Below, piece after piece: positions 37,384 to 46,559 of a stretch of DNA of 64,000 nt. The DNA lies in the NCBI GenBank assembly GCA_050173345.1, contig JBFXKW010000007.1, positions 156,599 through 220,598 of the forward strand, written 5' to 3'. This DNA is from SHWC01 sp050173345. Lineage in GTDB: Bacteria > Pseudomonadota > Alphaproteobacteria > UBA828. Under the pieces are notes generated by a model. It was not told the DNA's origin, made no database searches, and was given only the letters and a program-made list of their open reading frames with translations. The first letter of the stretch is position 1. Every line of letters starts with the position of its first letter. The position numbers were made by a program, and so were the translations under genes.

Positions 37384-38100
37384 ATGGAACGAATCCTGAT
37401 CACGGGCGGCTCGCAGGGCATCGGGCGCGCGATCGCCGAGCGCGCGCGGGCGGACGGCTATAGGGTCGTGCTGTTCGACCGCGTGCCGCCGGATAGCAAC
37501 GAGCTCGGCGAATTCGTTGAGGTCGACCTGGCGGACGAGCAGGCGACCGCCGCGGCGCTCGCGGCCATGCTCGAGGACGGCCCGGTCACCCGCCTGGTCA
37601 ACAATGTCGGCATGGTCAGGCCGGCGCTGCTGCCCGATACCAGGCTCGACGATTTCGACGCGGTGATCCGGCTCAACGCGCGCACCGCCCTGCAATGCGC
37701 CCAGGCGCTCCTGCCCGGCATGAGGGAGGCGGGCTTCGGCCGCATCGTCAGCATCGGCAGCCGCGCCGCGCTCGGCAAGGAGTTGCGCACCGCCTATGCG
37801 GCGAGCAAGGCGGCGCTGGTCGGCATGACGCGGAGCTGGGCGCTCGAGCTCGCGCCTCACGGCATCACCGTGAACCTGATCGCGCCGGGCCCGATCGAGA
37901 CCGAGCTGTGGGCCAGGGCCAACCCGGCGGACAGCCCGCGCACCAAGACGATCATCGAGGGCATCCCGATGCACCGGCTCGGCAACCCGGCCGACATCGC
38001 CCATGCCGCCGGCTTCTTCCTCAGCGCCGAGGCCGGCTTCGTGACCGGCCAGGTGCTCTACGTCTGCGGCGGCGCCAGCGTCGGCGTCGCGCCGGTCTGA
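37384..38100 (+). CDS. SDR family oxidoreductase
   Basis: 238 residues, classical short-chain dehydrogenase. Cofactor motif TGGSQGIGRA, NNVG in place of NNAG, catalytic Ser in SIGSRAALGK and Tyr/Lys in YAASKAAL. Asp at the end of the second strand (LFDR) suggests NAD preference. Substrate unknown. It starts 79 bp after the LLM gene and may be co-transcribed with it. Confidence 0.9.
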   Translation: MERILITGGSQGIGRAIAERARADGYRVVLFDRVPPDSNELGEFVEVDLADEQATAAALAAMLEDGPVTRLVNNVGMVRPALLPDTRLDDFDAVIRLNARTALQCAQALLPGMREAGFGRIVSIGSRAALGKELRTAYAASKAALVGMTRSWALELAPHGITVNLIAPGPIETELWARANPADSPRTKTIIEGIPMHRLGNPADIAHAAGFFLSAEAGFVTGQVLYVCGGASVGVAPV

Positions 38101-38123
38101 GCGCCGGAACCAGACTCTTTGTT

Positions 38124-38225
38124 AGACCCCCCCCCCCGCAAGGGGGGAGGGGAATGAAGGAACAGTGCGACGCCTTTTTCTTACCCCCTCCACCTTGATG
38201 GGGGAGGGTTGGGGTGGGGTGACTC
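38124..38225. repeat. GC-rich intergenic hairpin cluster with poly-C tract
   Basis: An 11-C run (38127-38137) leads into CCCCCC-GCAA-GGGGGG (38132-38147). Further on, CCCCCTCCACC faces GATGGGGGAGGG. Such C/G-rich motifs recur in intergenic DNA of alphaproteobacteria. Likely terminator for the two convergent genes. The homopolymer length is prone to sequencing error. Confidence 0.6.
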
Positions 38226-38256
38226 CCCGCCGGCAAGGCGGGGCGATGGTACTCGA

Positions 38257-39402
38257 TCAGCGGCCCGGGATGTAGCAGGGGCCGGGGACGGCGGGGTAGG
38301 CCTTGAGCACCTGCTCGTTGAGCTCGATGCCGAGGCCGGGCGCGTCGTTCGGCTCGATATGGCCGTTCACCACGCCGAACGGCTTGGTCGCGAGGTCGGT
38401 GCGGAACGGGTTCACCTTGGCGACGTCGGCCTCGTAGATCAGCCCGTTCGGGATCACCGAGAGCAGGTGCGCGTTGACCGCGGCGCTCAGGACGCTGTGG
38501 CTGGTGTGGGGCGCCATGTGGATGTGCCAGGCGGCGGCCATGTCGGCGATCTTCTTGAGTTCGCTGAGCCCGCCGGCCTTCATCGGGTCGGCCTGGCAGA
38601 TCGAGACGGCGCGCGCCTCGAACAGGTCGCGGAAGGCTTGGCGCGTATAGTGGTTCTCGCCGGCCGCGATCGGGATCGCGGTGCGCCGCCTGAGCTCGGC
38701 ATAGGCGCCGATATTGTCCGGCGTGAACGGCTCCTCGAGCCAGTAGACCCGGTTGGCCTCGCAATATTTCAGCACCTCGGGGATGTCGAGCAGGGTGTAG
38801 CGCGTCGCGGCGTCGACCGCGATGTCGAGCTCGTCGCCGAAGGTCTTGCGGATGTGGCCGACCCGCTCGGCGTCCTTCTTCACCGTGTCGCCGACGCGCA
38901 TCTTGATCGCGGTGTAGCCCTCGGCGAGCAGCCCGGCGACCTCCTTCTCGAGCGTGTCGAGGGCCTGGAAGCCCAGGCTCAGGCCGCCGGCATAGGCACG
39001 CGTCCGCCGCCGCGTGCCGCCGAGCAGGCGATAGACCGGCTGGCCGAGCAGCTTGCCCTTGAGGTCCCACAGCGCGTTGTCGATGCCGGAGAGGCCGATC
39101 ACGCTGCCGGCGCCGAGCCCGTGGGTGACCACCTGCTGGCGGCTGAGCCGCGCCCAGATGCCCTCGCTGTCGAACGGGTCCTCGCCGATGATCAGCGTGC
39201 CGAGGCCCTTCTCGATGATTTCGGCCATGGCGGTCGGGTTCTGGCCGTGATGGGCCTCGCCGATGCCCTCGACGCCGTCCTCCGAGCGGATGCGCACGAG
39301 CACGGTATCGCGCTTGGTGTTGCCGCCGAGGCCCATGCGCACGATGGGGCCCTCGAACGGGCATGAATGGGCGCTCGCCCTGACCGACGCGATCTTGGCC
39401 AT
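38257..39402 (-). CDS. Mandelate racemase/muconate lactonizing enzyme family protein
   Basis: 381 residues, enolase superfamily: N-terminal cap then barrel. The base motif is AIKMRVG, where KxK is KMR. Metal ligands are likely Asp in DIAVDAATRYT, Glu in WLEEPFTPDN and Glu in IAAGENHYTR. A His in MAPHTSHSVLSAAVN suggests the mandelate-racemase-like side of the family. It probably dehydrates or epimerises a sugar acid or similar carboxylate. Divergent from the hyuBA pair with 152 bp between. Confidence 0.87.
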   Translation of the reverse strand: MAKIASVRASAHSCPFEGPIVRMGLGGNTKRDTVLVRIRSEDGVEGIGEAHHGQNPTAMAEIIEKGLGTLIIGEDPFDSEGIWARLSRQQVVTHGLGAGSVIGLSGIDNALWDLKGKLLGQPVYRLLGGTRRRTRAYAGGLSLGFQALDTLEKEVAGLLAEGYTAIKMRVGDTVKKDAERVGHIRKTFGDELDIAVDAATRYTLLDIPEVLKYCEANRVYWLEEPFTPDNIGAYAELRRRTAIPIAAGENHYTRQAFRDLFEARAVSICQADPMKAGGLSELKKIADMAAAWHIHMAPHTSHSVLSAAVNAHLLSVIPNGLIYEADVAKVNPFRTDLATKPFGVVNGHIEPNDAPGLGIELNEQVLKAYPAVPGPCYIPGR

Positions 39403-39554
39403 GATCCTCCCCTTTGCGCCGGCCGATGGGGCCGGGCAAAGCGAGGGTAGACCGCCCGGCCGCCGCCGCCAAGCCGGTGCCGGCGGGCTTGCGCGCCCCG
39501 CCGCCGCACGCTACATCCGGCGCGGGTTCGAGACGGGGCGCGAAGGAGGCGACG

Positions 39555-41285
39555 ATGGGCCGGGCGGCAGCCGGCGAGGCGGTGACCCGCGAGATCATTC
39601 GCGGCAAGCTGCTCGCCACCGTGGACGAGATGGGCATCGTGCTGGCGCGCGCCTCGATGAGCCCGGTGATCTACGAGGTGCTCGATTTCGCCTGCGGCAT
39701 CCTGGACGCCGAGGGCCAGCTCATCGTGCAGACCAACGGCATCACCCTCTTCACCGGCACCTTCGCCGAGCAGCTCGCCTCAATCCGCCGCAAATACGGC
39801 GACACGGTCCGCGACGGCGACGTGTTCATGACCAACGACCCCTATGAGGGCGGCACGCACACCTGCGACATCGCGCTGATCAAGCCGATCTTCATCGCAG
39901 GTCGGCTCGAAGCCTTCGCGATCTCGGTGGCGCACTGGATCGAGGTCGGCGGCTCGGTGGCGGGGAGCATCTCGCCCGATGCGCGCGAGATCTACCAGGA
40001 GGGCATCCGCTTCCCCGGCGTGCGCGTCTGCCGCAATGACGAGCTGCAGGCCGACATCGTCGAGCTGATCCGCATCAATGTGCGCCTGCCGGCCATGGCG
40101 CTCGGCGACCTCAACGCCGAGCTCGCCGCGGTGCGCATCGCCGACACGCGGCTCAAGGAGGTCTACGCCAAGTACGGCCCGCAGGTGGTGCGCGAGACCT
40201 ACCGCCACATCCTCGAAACCAGCGAGAGCCTGAGCCGCGAGGCGGTGCGCGCGCTGCCCGACGGCGTCTACCGCGCCGAGGACTGGATCGACGGCGACGG
40301 CGTCAGCGACGAGCGCATCAAGGTGTGCGTCGAGGTGCGCATCGCGGGCGACGAGATCAGCTTCGACTTCACCGGCTCCAGCCCGCAGCGGCCGGGCCCG
40401 ATCAACTGCGCCTATGGCGCGCTGCTTTCCTCGGCCAAGACGATCTTCAAGGCGCTGGTCGACCCCCAGGCGCCGTCCAACGAGGGCTGGTTCCGCCCGG
40501 TCAGGATCGTCTGCCCGCTGGGCACGGTGTTCACCGCGCGGCCGCCGGCGCCGACCGGCTGGTACTACGAAGGCTCGGCGCAAGCCTCGGAACTCGTCTG
40601 GATGGCGCTCGCCCCGCTCGCGCCGGAGCGCTTCAGCGCCGGCAGCTATATGAGCCTGTGCGGCACCTATATCGGCGGCCGCGACCCCAAGACCGGCGAG
40701 ATGTTCGTGCACATCGAGCCCGCGGTCGGCGGCTGGGGCGCGACCGACACGCGCGACGGCACCGCCGCGCTGATCGCGACCACCGACGGCGACACCTATA
40801 ACTACTCGGTCGAGCTGATGGAGGCGAAGTTTCCGCTGCGCGTGCGCCGCTATGCGCTAAACGTCGAGGGCGGCGTCGGCGCCGGGCGCTATCGCGGCGG
40901 CTATGGCGCGATCCGCGAGTTCGAGGTGCTCGGCGACGACGCCTTCACCTATTGCGGCATCGGCCGCTCGATCGAGCGGCCCTGGGGGCTCAAGGGCGGC
41001 AGGCCGGGCTCCAACAACTATCTCGAAGTCGCGAGCAACGGCACGACGCGCAAGGTCTCGCGCGTGCCCTATCTGCCGCTGAAGAAGGGCGACCGTGTCG
41101 CGGTGGTGACCGGCGGCGGTGGCGGCTATGGCGACCCGCGCGGCCGCAGGTTGGAAGAGATCGCCGCCGATGTACGCGACGGCTATCTGACGCCCGAGCG
41201 CGCGCGCGAGGAATACGGTGTCGCGGTCTCGCCCGGCGGGCATGTCGAAAAGCCGGCCGCGCGCGCCGGGGGTGCGCGCGGATGA
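39555..41285 (+). CDS. Hydantoinase B/oxoprolinase family protein (HyuB)
   Basis: 576 residues. Begins TREIIRGKLLATVDEMGIVLARASMSPVIYEVLDF, the HyuB start, with DPYEGGTHTCDIALIKPIF, the segment FDFTGSSPQRPGPINCAYGA, and the C-terminal VTGGGGGYGDP motif. With HyuA it forms an ATP-dependent hydrolase or carboxylase for cyclic amides (hydantoins, 5-oxoproline), or an acetone-carboxylase-like enzyme. ATG 39555 follows AAGGAGG. It overlaps hyuA by four bases (ATGA). Confidence 0.92.
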   Translation: MGRAAAGEAVTREIIRGKLLATVDEMGIVLARASMSPVIYEVLDFACGILDAEGQLIVQTNGITLFTGTFAEQLASIRRKYGDTVRDGDVFMTNDPYEGGTHTCDIALIKPIFIAGRLEAFAISVAHWIEVGGSVAGSISPDAREIYQEGIRFPGVRVCRNDELQADIVELIRINVRLPAMALGDLNAELAAVRIADTRLKEVYAKYGPQVVRETYRHILETSESLSREAVRALPDGVYRAEDWIDGDGVSDERIKVCVEVRIAGDEISFDFTGSSPQRPGPINCAYGALLSSAKTIFKALVDPQAPSNEGWFRPVRIVCPLGTVFTARPPAPTGWYYEGSAQASELVWMALAPLAPERFSAGSYMSLCGTYIGGRDPKTGEMFVHIEPAVGGWGATDTRDGTAALIATTDGDTYNYSVELMEAKFPLRVRRYALNVEGGVGAGRYRGGYGAIREFEVLGDDAFTYCGIGRSIERPWGLKGGRPGSNNYLEVASNGTTRKVSRVPYLPLKKGDRVAVVTGGGGGYGDPRGRRLEEIAADVRDGYLTPERAREEYGVAVSPGGHVEKPAARAGGARG

Positions 41286-43333
41286 CGCGCCTCGCCTGCG
41301 ACATCGGCGGCACCTTCACTGACCTCGCCTGCTTCGACGAGGCGACCGGCGAGCTGGTGGTCGACAAGTCGCTGACCACGCCGAAGGACCTGACCAGGGG
41401 CATCGAGAACGCGATCGGGCTTGCCGGCATCGAGACCGCGCGGGTCGGCCATTTCGTGCATGGCGGCACCACGGTGATCAACGCCATCACCGAGCGTAAG
41501 GGCGTGAAGACCGCGCTGGTCACGACGCAGGGCTTCCGCGACGTGCTGGAGATCGCGCGCGGCAACCGGCCCGACCTCTACAATCTGCGCTTCGAGAAGC
41601 CGGCGCCGTTCGTGCCGCGCTATCTGCGCTTCGAGGTGCGCGAGCGCGTCGGCGCGGACGGCGAGGTGGTCGAGCCGCTGGCGCTCGCAGACCTCGACGC
41701 GATGGTCGAGCGCTGCCGCGCCGAGGCGGTCGAGGCGGTCGCCATCCAGTTCCTGCACAGCTATGCCGCGCCCGAGCACGAGGCGGCAGCGGCGGCTTAT
41801 CTGCGTGAGCGGCTGCCGGGCGTCGCGGTCACCGCGAGCCACGAGATCACCCGCGAATGGCGCGAATACGAGCGCGCCAACACCGCGGTGCTCAACGCCT
41901 ATGTCCAGCCCATCGTGCTGCGCTATTTCGACAAGCTCGAAGGTGCGCTCCGGGGCCGCGGCATCGAGGGCCCGCTCGCCGTGATGCAGTCGAACGGCGG
42001 CACCACCAGCTTCGCCTGGGCCAAGGCGCACCCGATCACGCTGGTCGAATCAGGCCCGGCCGCCGGCGTCAACGCGGCGGCGCTGATCGCGCGGCTGACC
42101 GGCGAGCCCAACGTGATCTATCTCGACATCGGCGGCACCACGGCCAAGTGCTCAGTGATCGAGAACGGCCAGATCAAGGTGACCACCGACTACAGGCTCG
42201 AATGGTCGCGCACCAATCCGGGCTACCCGGTCAAGGTGCCGGTGGTCGACATCGTGGAGATCGGCACGGGCGGCGGCTCGATCGCCTGGTTCGACCGCAC
42301 CGGCGCGCTCAAGGTCGGTCCGGTCAGCGCGGGCGCTGAGCCGGGGCCAGCCTGCTATGGCAGGGGCGGCACCGAGCCGACCGTGACCGACGCCAAGTTC
42401 CTGACCGGCGCGCTCGACCCCGACTATTTCGCGGGCGGGAGAATCAAATTGGACGCGGAGGCGTCGCGCCGCGCCATGCAAAAGGTGGCGGACGGGCTCG
42501 GCTGCTCGGTCGAGGACGCGGCGGTCGCGGTGATCCGGGTCGCGGACGCCGACATGATCAACGCGCTCAAGCTGGTCTCGATCCAGCGCGGCCACGATCC
42601 GCGCGACTTCGTGCTGGTGGTCGGCGGCGGCGGCGGGCCGATGCACGGCGCGGCCTTGGGGCGCGAGCTTGGCGTGCGCGAGACCATCGTGCCGCGCTAT
42701 CCCGGCTATTTCTCGGCCTGGGGCATGCTGGTGACCGAGCCCCGGCGCGACTTCGTGCAGACCGCGCTCGCCCGCGCCGAGGCCATGACCATCGAGCGCA
42801 TACGCGAGCTGTTCGCCGGGCTCAGGACGGATGCCCAAGCCTATTTCCACTCGGACGAGGGGCTGACGCCGCAGGGCTTCGGCTTCGAGTACGGCATCGA
42901 CCTGCGCTATCTCGGCCAGGAGCATTCGGTCACCGTGCCGGTCGCGCTCGACGGCGCGAGCATCGAGACGATCCTCGGCGACTTCCATGCCGCGCACGAG
43001 CGCGCCTTCACCTTCCGGCTGAACGACACGCCGGTCGAGTTCGTCAATTTCCGCCTGACTGCGACCGCGAAGATCGCGACGCCGCCGCTCAAGCCGATCG
43101 AGGAGGTGGGACGCTCGCTCGATGTTGCCCTGCGCGGCGCACGCACGATCGAGCTCGGCGATGACGGCCGCGTCGAGGCCAAGGTCTATGACCGCGATTC
43201 GTTGCCGCCCGGCGCCGCCTTTGACGGCCCCTGCATCATCGAAGAGCCGTCCTCGACCACGGTGGTGCATCCGGGGCAGCGCGTCAGGGTGGACGAGCTC
43301 GGGTTCCTGCGGATTTCCGAACGCGCCGTCTGA
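41282..43333 (+). CDS. Hydantoinase/oxoprolinase A family protein (HyuA)
   Basis: 683 residues. N-terminal actin-like ATPase motif CDIGGTFTDL and a second phosphate-binding motif YLDIGGTTAKCS near residue 285. EIGTGGGSIAWFD and AGAEPGPACYGRGG are HyuA signatures, with a C-terminal IIEEPSSTTVVHPGQ. It activates the substrate by ATP-dependent phosphorylation for HyuB. Translationally coupled to hyuB. Which compound is used cannot be read from sequence. Confidence 0.93.
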   Translation: MTRLACDIGGTFTDLACFDEATGELVVDKSLTTPKDLTRGIENAIGLAGIETARVGHFVHGGTTVINAITERKGVKTALVTTQGFRDVLEIARGNRPDLYNLRFEKPAPFVPRYLRFEVRERVGADGEVVEPLALADLDAMVERCRAEAVEAVAIQFLHSYAAPEHEAAAAAYLRERLPGVAVTASHEITREWREYERANTAVLNAYVQPIVLRYFDKLEGALRGRGIEGPLAVMQSNGGTTSFAWAKAHPITLVESGPAAGVNAAALIARLTGEPNVIYLDIGGTTAKCSVIENGQIKVTTDYRLEWSRTNPGYPVKVPVVDIVEIGTGGGSIAWFDRTGALKVGPVSAGAEPGPACYGRGGTEPTVTDAKFLTGALDPDYFAGGRIKLDAEASRRAMQKVADGLGCSVEDAAVAVIRVADADMINALKLVSIQRGHDPRDFVLVVGGGGGPMHGAALGRELGVRETIVPRYPGYFSAWGMLVTEPRRDFVQTALARAEAMTIERIRELFAGLRTDAQAYFHSDEGLTPQGFGFEYGIDLRYLGQEHSVTVPVALDGASIETILGDFHAAHERAFTFRLNDTPVEFVNFRLTATAKIATPPLKPIEEVGRSLDVALRGARTIELGDDGRVEAKVYDRDSLPPGAAFDGPCIIEEPSSTTVVHPGQRVRVDELGFLRISERAV

Positions 43334-43399
43334 ACGCGTGTCTCCTCCTCTGTAAAACAGGGATGCTTGACGAACCAGGAGGAGCACCGTACCGTGCTT

Positions 43400-43414
43400 G
43401 AACAAATAAGGAAC
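43400..43414. promoter_or_regulatory. LexA-like box upstream of the M48 gene
   Basis: GAACAAATAAGGAAC is an exact GAAC-N7-GAAC match, 86 bp before the M48 start. About one chance match is expected in a window of this size and composition, so promoter position is the only supporting evidence. Confidence 0.35.
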
Positions 43415-43499
43415 GAGAGCTCGTACTGAGCTTCCATACCGTCCGGGCAGGAGCCGGGCTGCCGCTGAAGACATCACGACCGGGCCAGGGGAGAGGCCC

Positions 43500-44312
43500 A
43501 TGAGAAAGACGATCGCCGCGCTTGCCCTTGTCGCCATTCTTCATGGCTGTGCGGGCGCGCAGTTCGCGTTACCGCAATTGAGCGACGCGGAGATATCGCG
43601 CACCGCGCTGGCCATTTCCGGTGACACGAGCGGGTTGCAGCGCCATGCCCGCACCGACCAGGAATATCGCGAGCTTCTCCAGCGGGTCAGCAACCGGCTC
43701 CGCTTGGCGGCGCCGCCGCTCTGCACGCATGCCGGCGTCTCGAGCTGTTACTTCAACGTGCACTATGTCGGCGAGGATGTGGTCAACGCCTATGCCAGCG
43801 CCGGCAACGAGATCGTCGTCTATCGCGGGCTTCTTCAATACCTGGAAACGGAGGACGAGATCGCGGCGGCGGTCAGCCATGAGATTGGCCATCACCTCGC
43901 GGAGCACATCGAGGAGAAGCAGGAGAACGCTTTGGTTGGCTCGATCCTGGCCGGCGTGCTGATGGGAGCGTTGCTCGCGGCGACCGGTACACAGTCTCCT
44001 TCCTACGATCCTGAAGCGAACCAGCGGCTGGTGCGCGATTCGATGCAGATCGGCGCCGCGGTCGGCGCACTCTCCTACTCGAAGGAGCAGGAGCGTGAGG
44101 CCGACCTGCTCGGCGCCTACCTCCTTGCGCGCGCGGGCTACGACTTGCGCAAGGCCGGCCAGCTCTACGACATCCTCGCCCGCATGAATCGCGAGCGCAC
44201 ACACTCCGGCTGGTTCGATACGCATCCGGCCGGGCCGGAGAGGATCGTCGCCTGGGAAAAGGCGGTCGCCGAGGTCGAGGCGAGCCCCGACAAGCTGCCG
44301 AGGGAAGAGTAG
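43500..44312 (+). CDS. M48 family metalloprotease, lipoprotein
   Basis: 270 residues. Lipobox ILHGC near residue 17 predicts a lipid-anchored envelope protein. The zinc site is AVSHEIGHHLAEH (HExxH), with the third ligand Glu in KEQEREADLLGAYLLARAGYD. This is the BepA/LoiP/OMA1-like M48 group, which degrades misfolded outer-membrane proteins. It ends with the family's THPAGPERIV motif. It sits alone amid catabolic genes, with a possible LexA-type box upstream. Confidence 0.9.
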   Translation: MRKTIAALALVAILHGCAGAQFALPQLSDAEISRTALAISGDTSGLQRHARTDQEYRELLQRVSNRLRLAAPPLCTHAGVSSCYFNVHYVGEDVVNAYASAGNEIVVYRGLLQYLETEDEIAAAVSHEIGHHLAEHIEEKQENALVGSILAGVLMGALLAATGTQSPSYDPEANQRLVRDSMQIGAAVGALSYSKEQEREADLLGAYLLARAGYDLRKAGQLYDILARMNRERTHSGWFDTHPAGPERIVAWEKAVAEVEASPDKLPREE

Positions 44313-44333
44313 GCGCGGTTAGCGCCTTCTGCC

Positions 44334-45161
44334 TCAGGTCATCGTCTTGCCGCCGCAGATGTTGATCGCCTGGCCGGTGATGTAGCGGGCGGCGGGGGTG
44401 GCGAGGTAGACCATCAGCTCGGCGACGTCCGAGGGTGGGATCAGCGCGCGCATGGCGTTCACCCGCATGCTCTCCTGATAGAGCGCATCGAAATCCTGCC
44501 CGGTCTGCTTGGCGATCTCCTCGTGCAGCTCGACCGCCATCTCGGTGGCGATCCAGCCGGCGCACACCGAATTGGCGTTGATGCCGTGGACGCCGACCTC
44601 GGCCGCGACGCAGCGCACGAAGCCGACCAGCCCGGCCTTCGAGGCGTTGTAGGCGGAGCGCCCGGGATCGCCCTGCTTGGCGGCGCTCGATGCGTTGTAG
44701 ACCAGCGAGCCGCCCTGGTTCTGCTTGATGATCGTCGGCAGCAGGAACCTGGTGACCAGGAAGGGCGCGCGCAAATTGGTGTCGAGCGTCCAGTTCCAGG
44801 TCTCGAGGTCCATCTCGGTCACGTCGACCTGCGCCGCGACGCCGGCGTTGTTGACCACGACGTCGATGCCGCCGAGCTCGCTCAGCACGGCGGCGCACAT
44901 GCGCTCGATCTCGTCCGGCTTCATCAGGTCGGCGGTCACCGGCACGCCGGGCCGGCCGCGCTTCTTGAGGCCGTCGAGGCAGTCCTTCAGCTTGGCCTCG
45001 GCGCGCGCATGGACGCAGACCGTCGCGCCTTCGCGCGCCAGCGCCTCGGCGACCGCACGGCCGATGCCGCGCGCCGCGCCGGTGACGAAGGCGCGCTTAC
45101 CATCGAGGCGCCGCGGCTTGGGCTCGACATCGGCGTTCTCGATCGCAGCAGGCAACGGCAT
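44334..45161 (-). CDS. SDR family oxidoreductase
   Basis: 275 residues. Cofactor motif TGAARGIGRA, VNNAG, catalytic Ser in YNASSAAKQG and Tyr/Lys in YNASKAGL, C-terminal ITGQAINICGGKTM. The N-terminal 18 residues precede the fold. It is the last gene of the leftward set E1 dehydrogenase - VOC - GntR - aminotransferase - SDR, 32 bp after the aminotransferase gene, and could oxidise or reduce an intermediate made by it. Substrate unknown. Confidence 0.9.
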   Translation of the reverse strand: MPLPAAIENADVEPKPRRLDGKRAFVTGAARGIGRAVAEALAREGATVCVHARAEAKLKDCLDGLKKRGRPGVPVTADLMKPDEIERMCAAVLSELGGIDVVVNNAGVAAQVDVTEMDLETWNWTLDTNLRAPFLVTRFLLPTIIKQNQGGSLVYNASSAAKQGDPGRSAYNASKAGLVGFVRCVAAEVGVHGINANSVCAGWIATEMAVELHEEIAKQTGQDFDALYQESMRVNAMRALIPPSDVAELMVYLATPAARYITGQAINICGGKTMT

Positions 45162-45193
45162 GGGGAAACCTCAGTGGCGGGCCTTATCGGGAC

Positions 45194-46531
45194 CTATTGC
45201 CTCAGATCGGCGAGGGCCTGGCGCGACGAACGGGCGAGCTTGTCGACGATCTCGTCGATCTGGCCGCGGCTCGCGATGAAGGGGGGTGCGACGATCGCGT
45301 AGTCGCCGCGCCTGCCGTCGGCGATGCCGCCGCCCGGATAGACCAGCAGGCCGTTCTCGATGCAGCGCGCCTTGAGCTTGCGGTGGAGCAGCGCCTCGGC
45401 CGGGAACGGCGTCTTGCTTTCGCGCTCGCGCACATACTCGACGCCCCAGAAGAAGCCGCGGCCGCGCACGTCGCCGACCTCCTCGATCTGGCCGAGCGCC
45501 TCGTTCAGGCTCGCGCTCAAGTAAGCGCCGTCGCTCGCGACCTTCTCGACCAGGGCGTCGCGGTCGATCACGTCGAGCACGGCGAGCGCCGCCGCGCAGG
45601 CCGCGGTGTGGCCCGAATAGGTGCGCGCGGATTCGAGGTTGCCGTGGGCGCTCCTGATGCGATCGAGCACAGGGCCAGAGAGCAGCACCGCGCCGAGCGG
45701 CATGTAGCCGCCGGACAGCCCCTTGGCGATCTGCATGATGTCAGCTTGAACGCCGTCATGCTCGAGCGCGCGCCAGGTGCCGCAGCGCCCGACGCCGCAC
45801 ATCACCTCGTCCGCGATCATCAGGACGCCGTATTTGTCGCAGACGGCGCGCATCGCCTTGGCATAGCCCTCGGGCGCGGGCGACACGCCGAGCGAGCCGC
45901 CGACCACCGGCTCGAAGATGAAGCCGGCGATCTTCTCAGGCCCGTGCTGCAGGATCGCCTGCTCCAGCTCGCGCGCGCAGTAGGCCGTGATCTCGTCCGG
46001 CCGGATGCCCTCCGGCGGGCGGTAGGGGTGCGCCGGCGAGACGAAGATGCCCTCGGGCACGGCGTGCGCGAACAGGCGCCGGCGGTTCATGTTGCCGGAG
46101 ACCGTCAGCGCGCCGATGGTCGCGCCGTGCCAGGAGAAGCGGCGCGAGATGAAGCGGGTGCGGCTCGGCTGGCCGTTCGCGACGTGGTATTGCAGCGCGG
46201 CCTTGAGCGAGCTCTCGGTCGCCTCCGAGCCGCTCGAAACATAGAACACGCCGGCGAAGTGCGCGCCCGCGCGGCGGATGATCCGCTCCGACAGCGCCTC
46301 GACCACGTCGCTCGAGAAATCCATGCTGAAGCCGTATTCGAGCGTGTCGAACTGCTTGCGCACGGCCGCCAATACGTCCGGATGGCTGTGGCCGAGCGAG
46401 AACAGGGCGGGGCCGCTCGACCCGTCGATGTACTGCTTGCCGGACTTGTCGTAAAGGTAGACGCCGTCGCCGCGCGCGACCTCGGGCAGCGGCCCGCTGT
46501 CGGGCGTCTGGTTGATCCAGTAGGAGGTCAT
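45194..46531 (-). CDS. Class III (omega) aminotransferase
   Basis: 445 residues, PLP fold type I. Motifs: GVYLYDKSGKQYIDGSSGP, the PLP-stacking region FYVSSGSEATESSLKAA, MIADEVMCGVGR, and the Schiff-base lysine in QIAKGLSGGYMPLGAV. Ends with the family's PPFIASRGQIDEIVDKLARS. It moves an amino group from an omega-amine or beta-amino acid to a keto acid. Its neighbour across the locus, a beta-keto acid cleavage enzyme, could use a keto-acid product. 28 bp after the GntR gene. Confidence 0.91.
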   Translation of the reverse strand: MTSYWINQTPDSGPLPEVARGDGVYLYDKSGKQYIDGSSGPALFSLGHSHPDVLAAVRKQFDTLEYGFSMDFSSDVVEALSERIIRRAGAHFAGVFYVSSGSEATESSLKAALQYHVANGQPSRTRFISRRFSWHGATIGALTVSGNMNRRRLFAHAVPEGIFVSPAHPYRPPEGIRPDEITAYCARELEQAILQHGPEKIAGFIFEPVVGGSLGVSPAPEGYAKAMRAVCDKYGVLMIADEVMCGVGRCGTWRALEHDGVQADIMQIAKGLSGGYMPLGAVLLSGPVLDRIRSAHGNLESARTYSGHTAACAAALAVLDVIDRDALVEKVASDGAYLSASLNEALGQIEEVGDVRGRGFFWGVEYVRERESKTPFPAEALLHRKLKARCIENGLLVYPGGGIADGRRGDYAIVAPPFIASRGQIDEIVDKLARSSRQALADLRQ

Positions 46532-46559
46532 CGGGTTCTCCGCTGAGGCTGGCGAGGGA

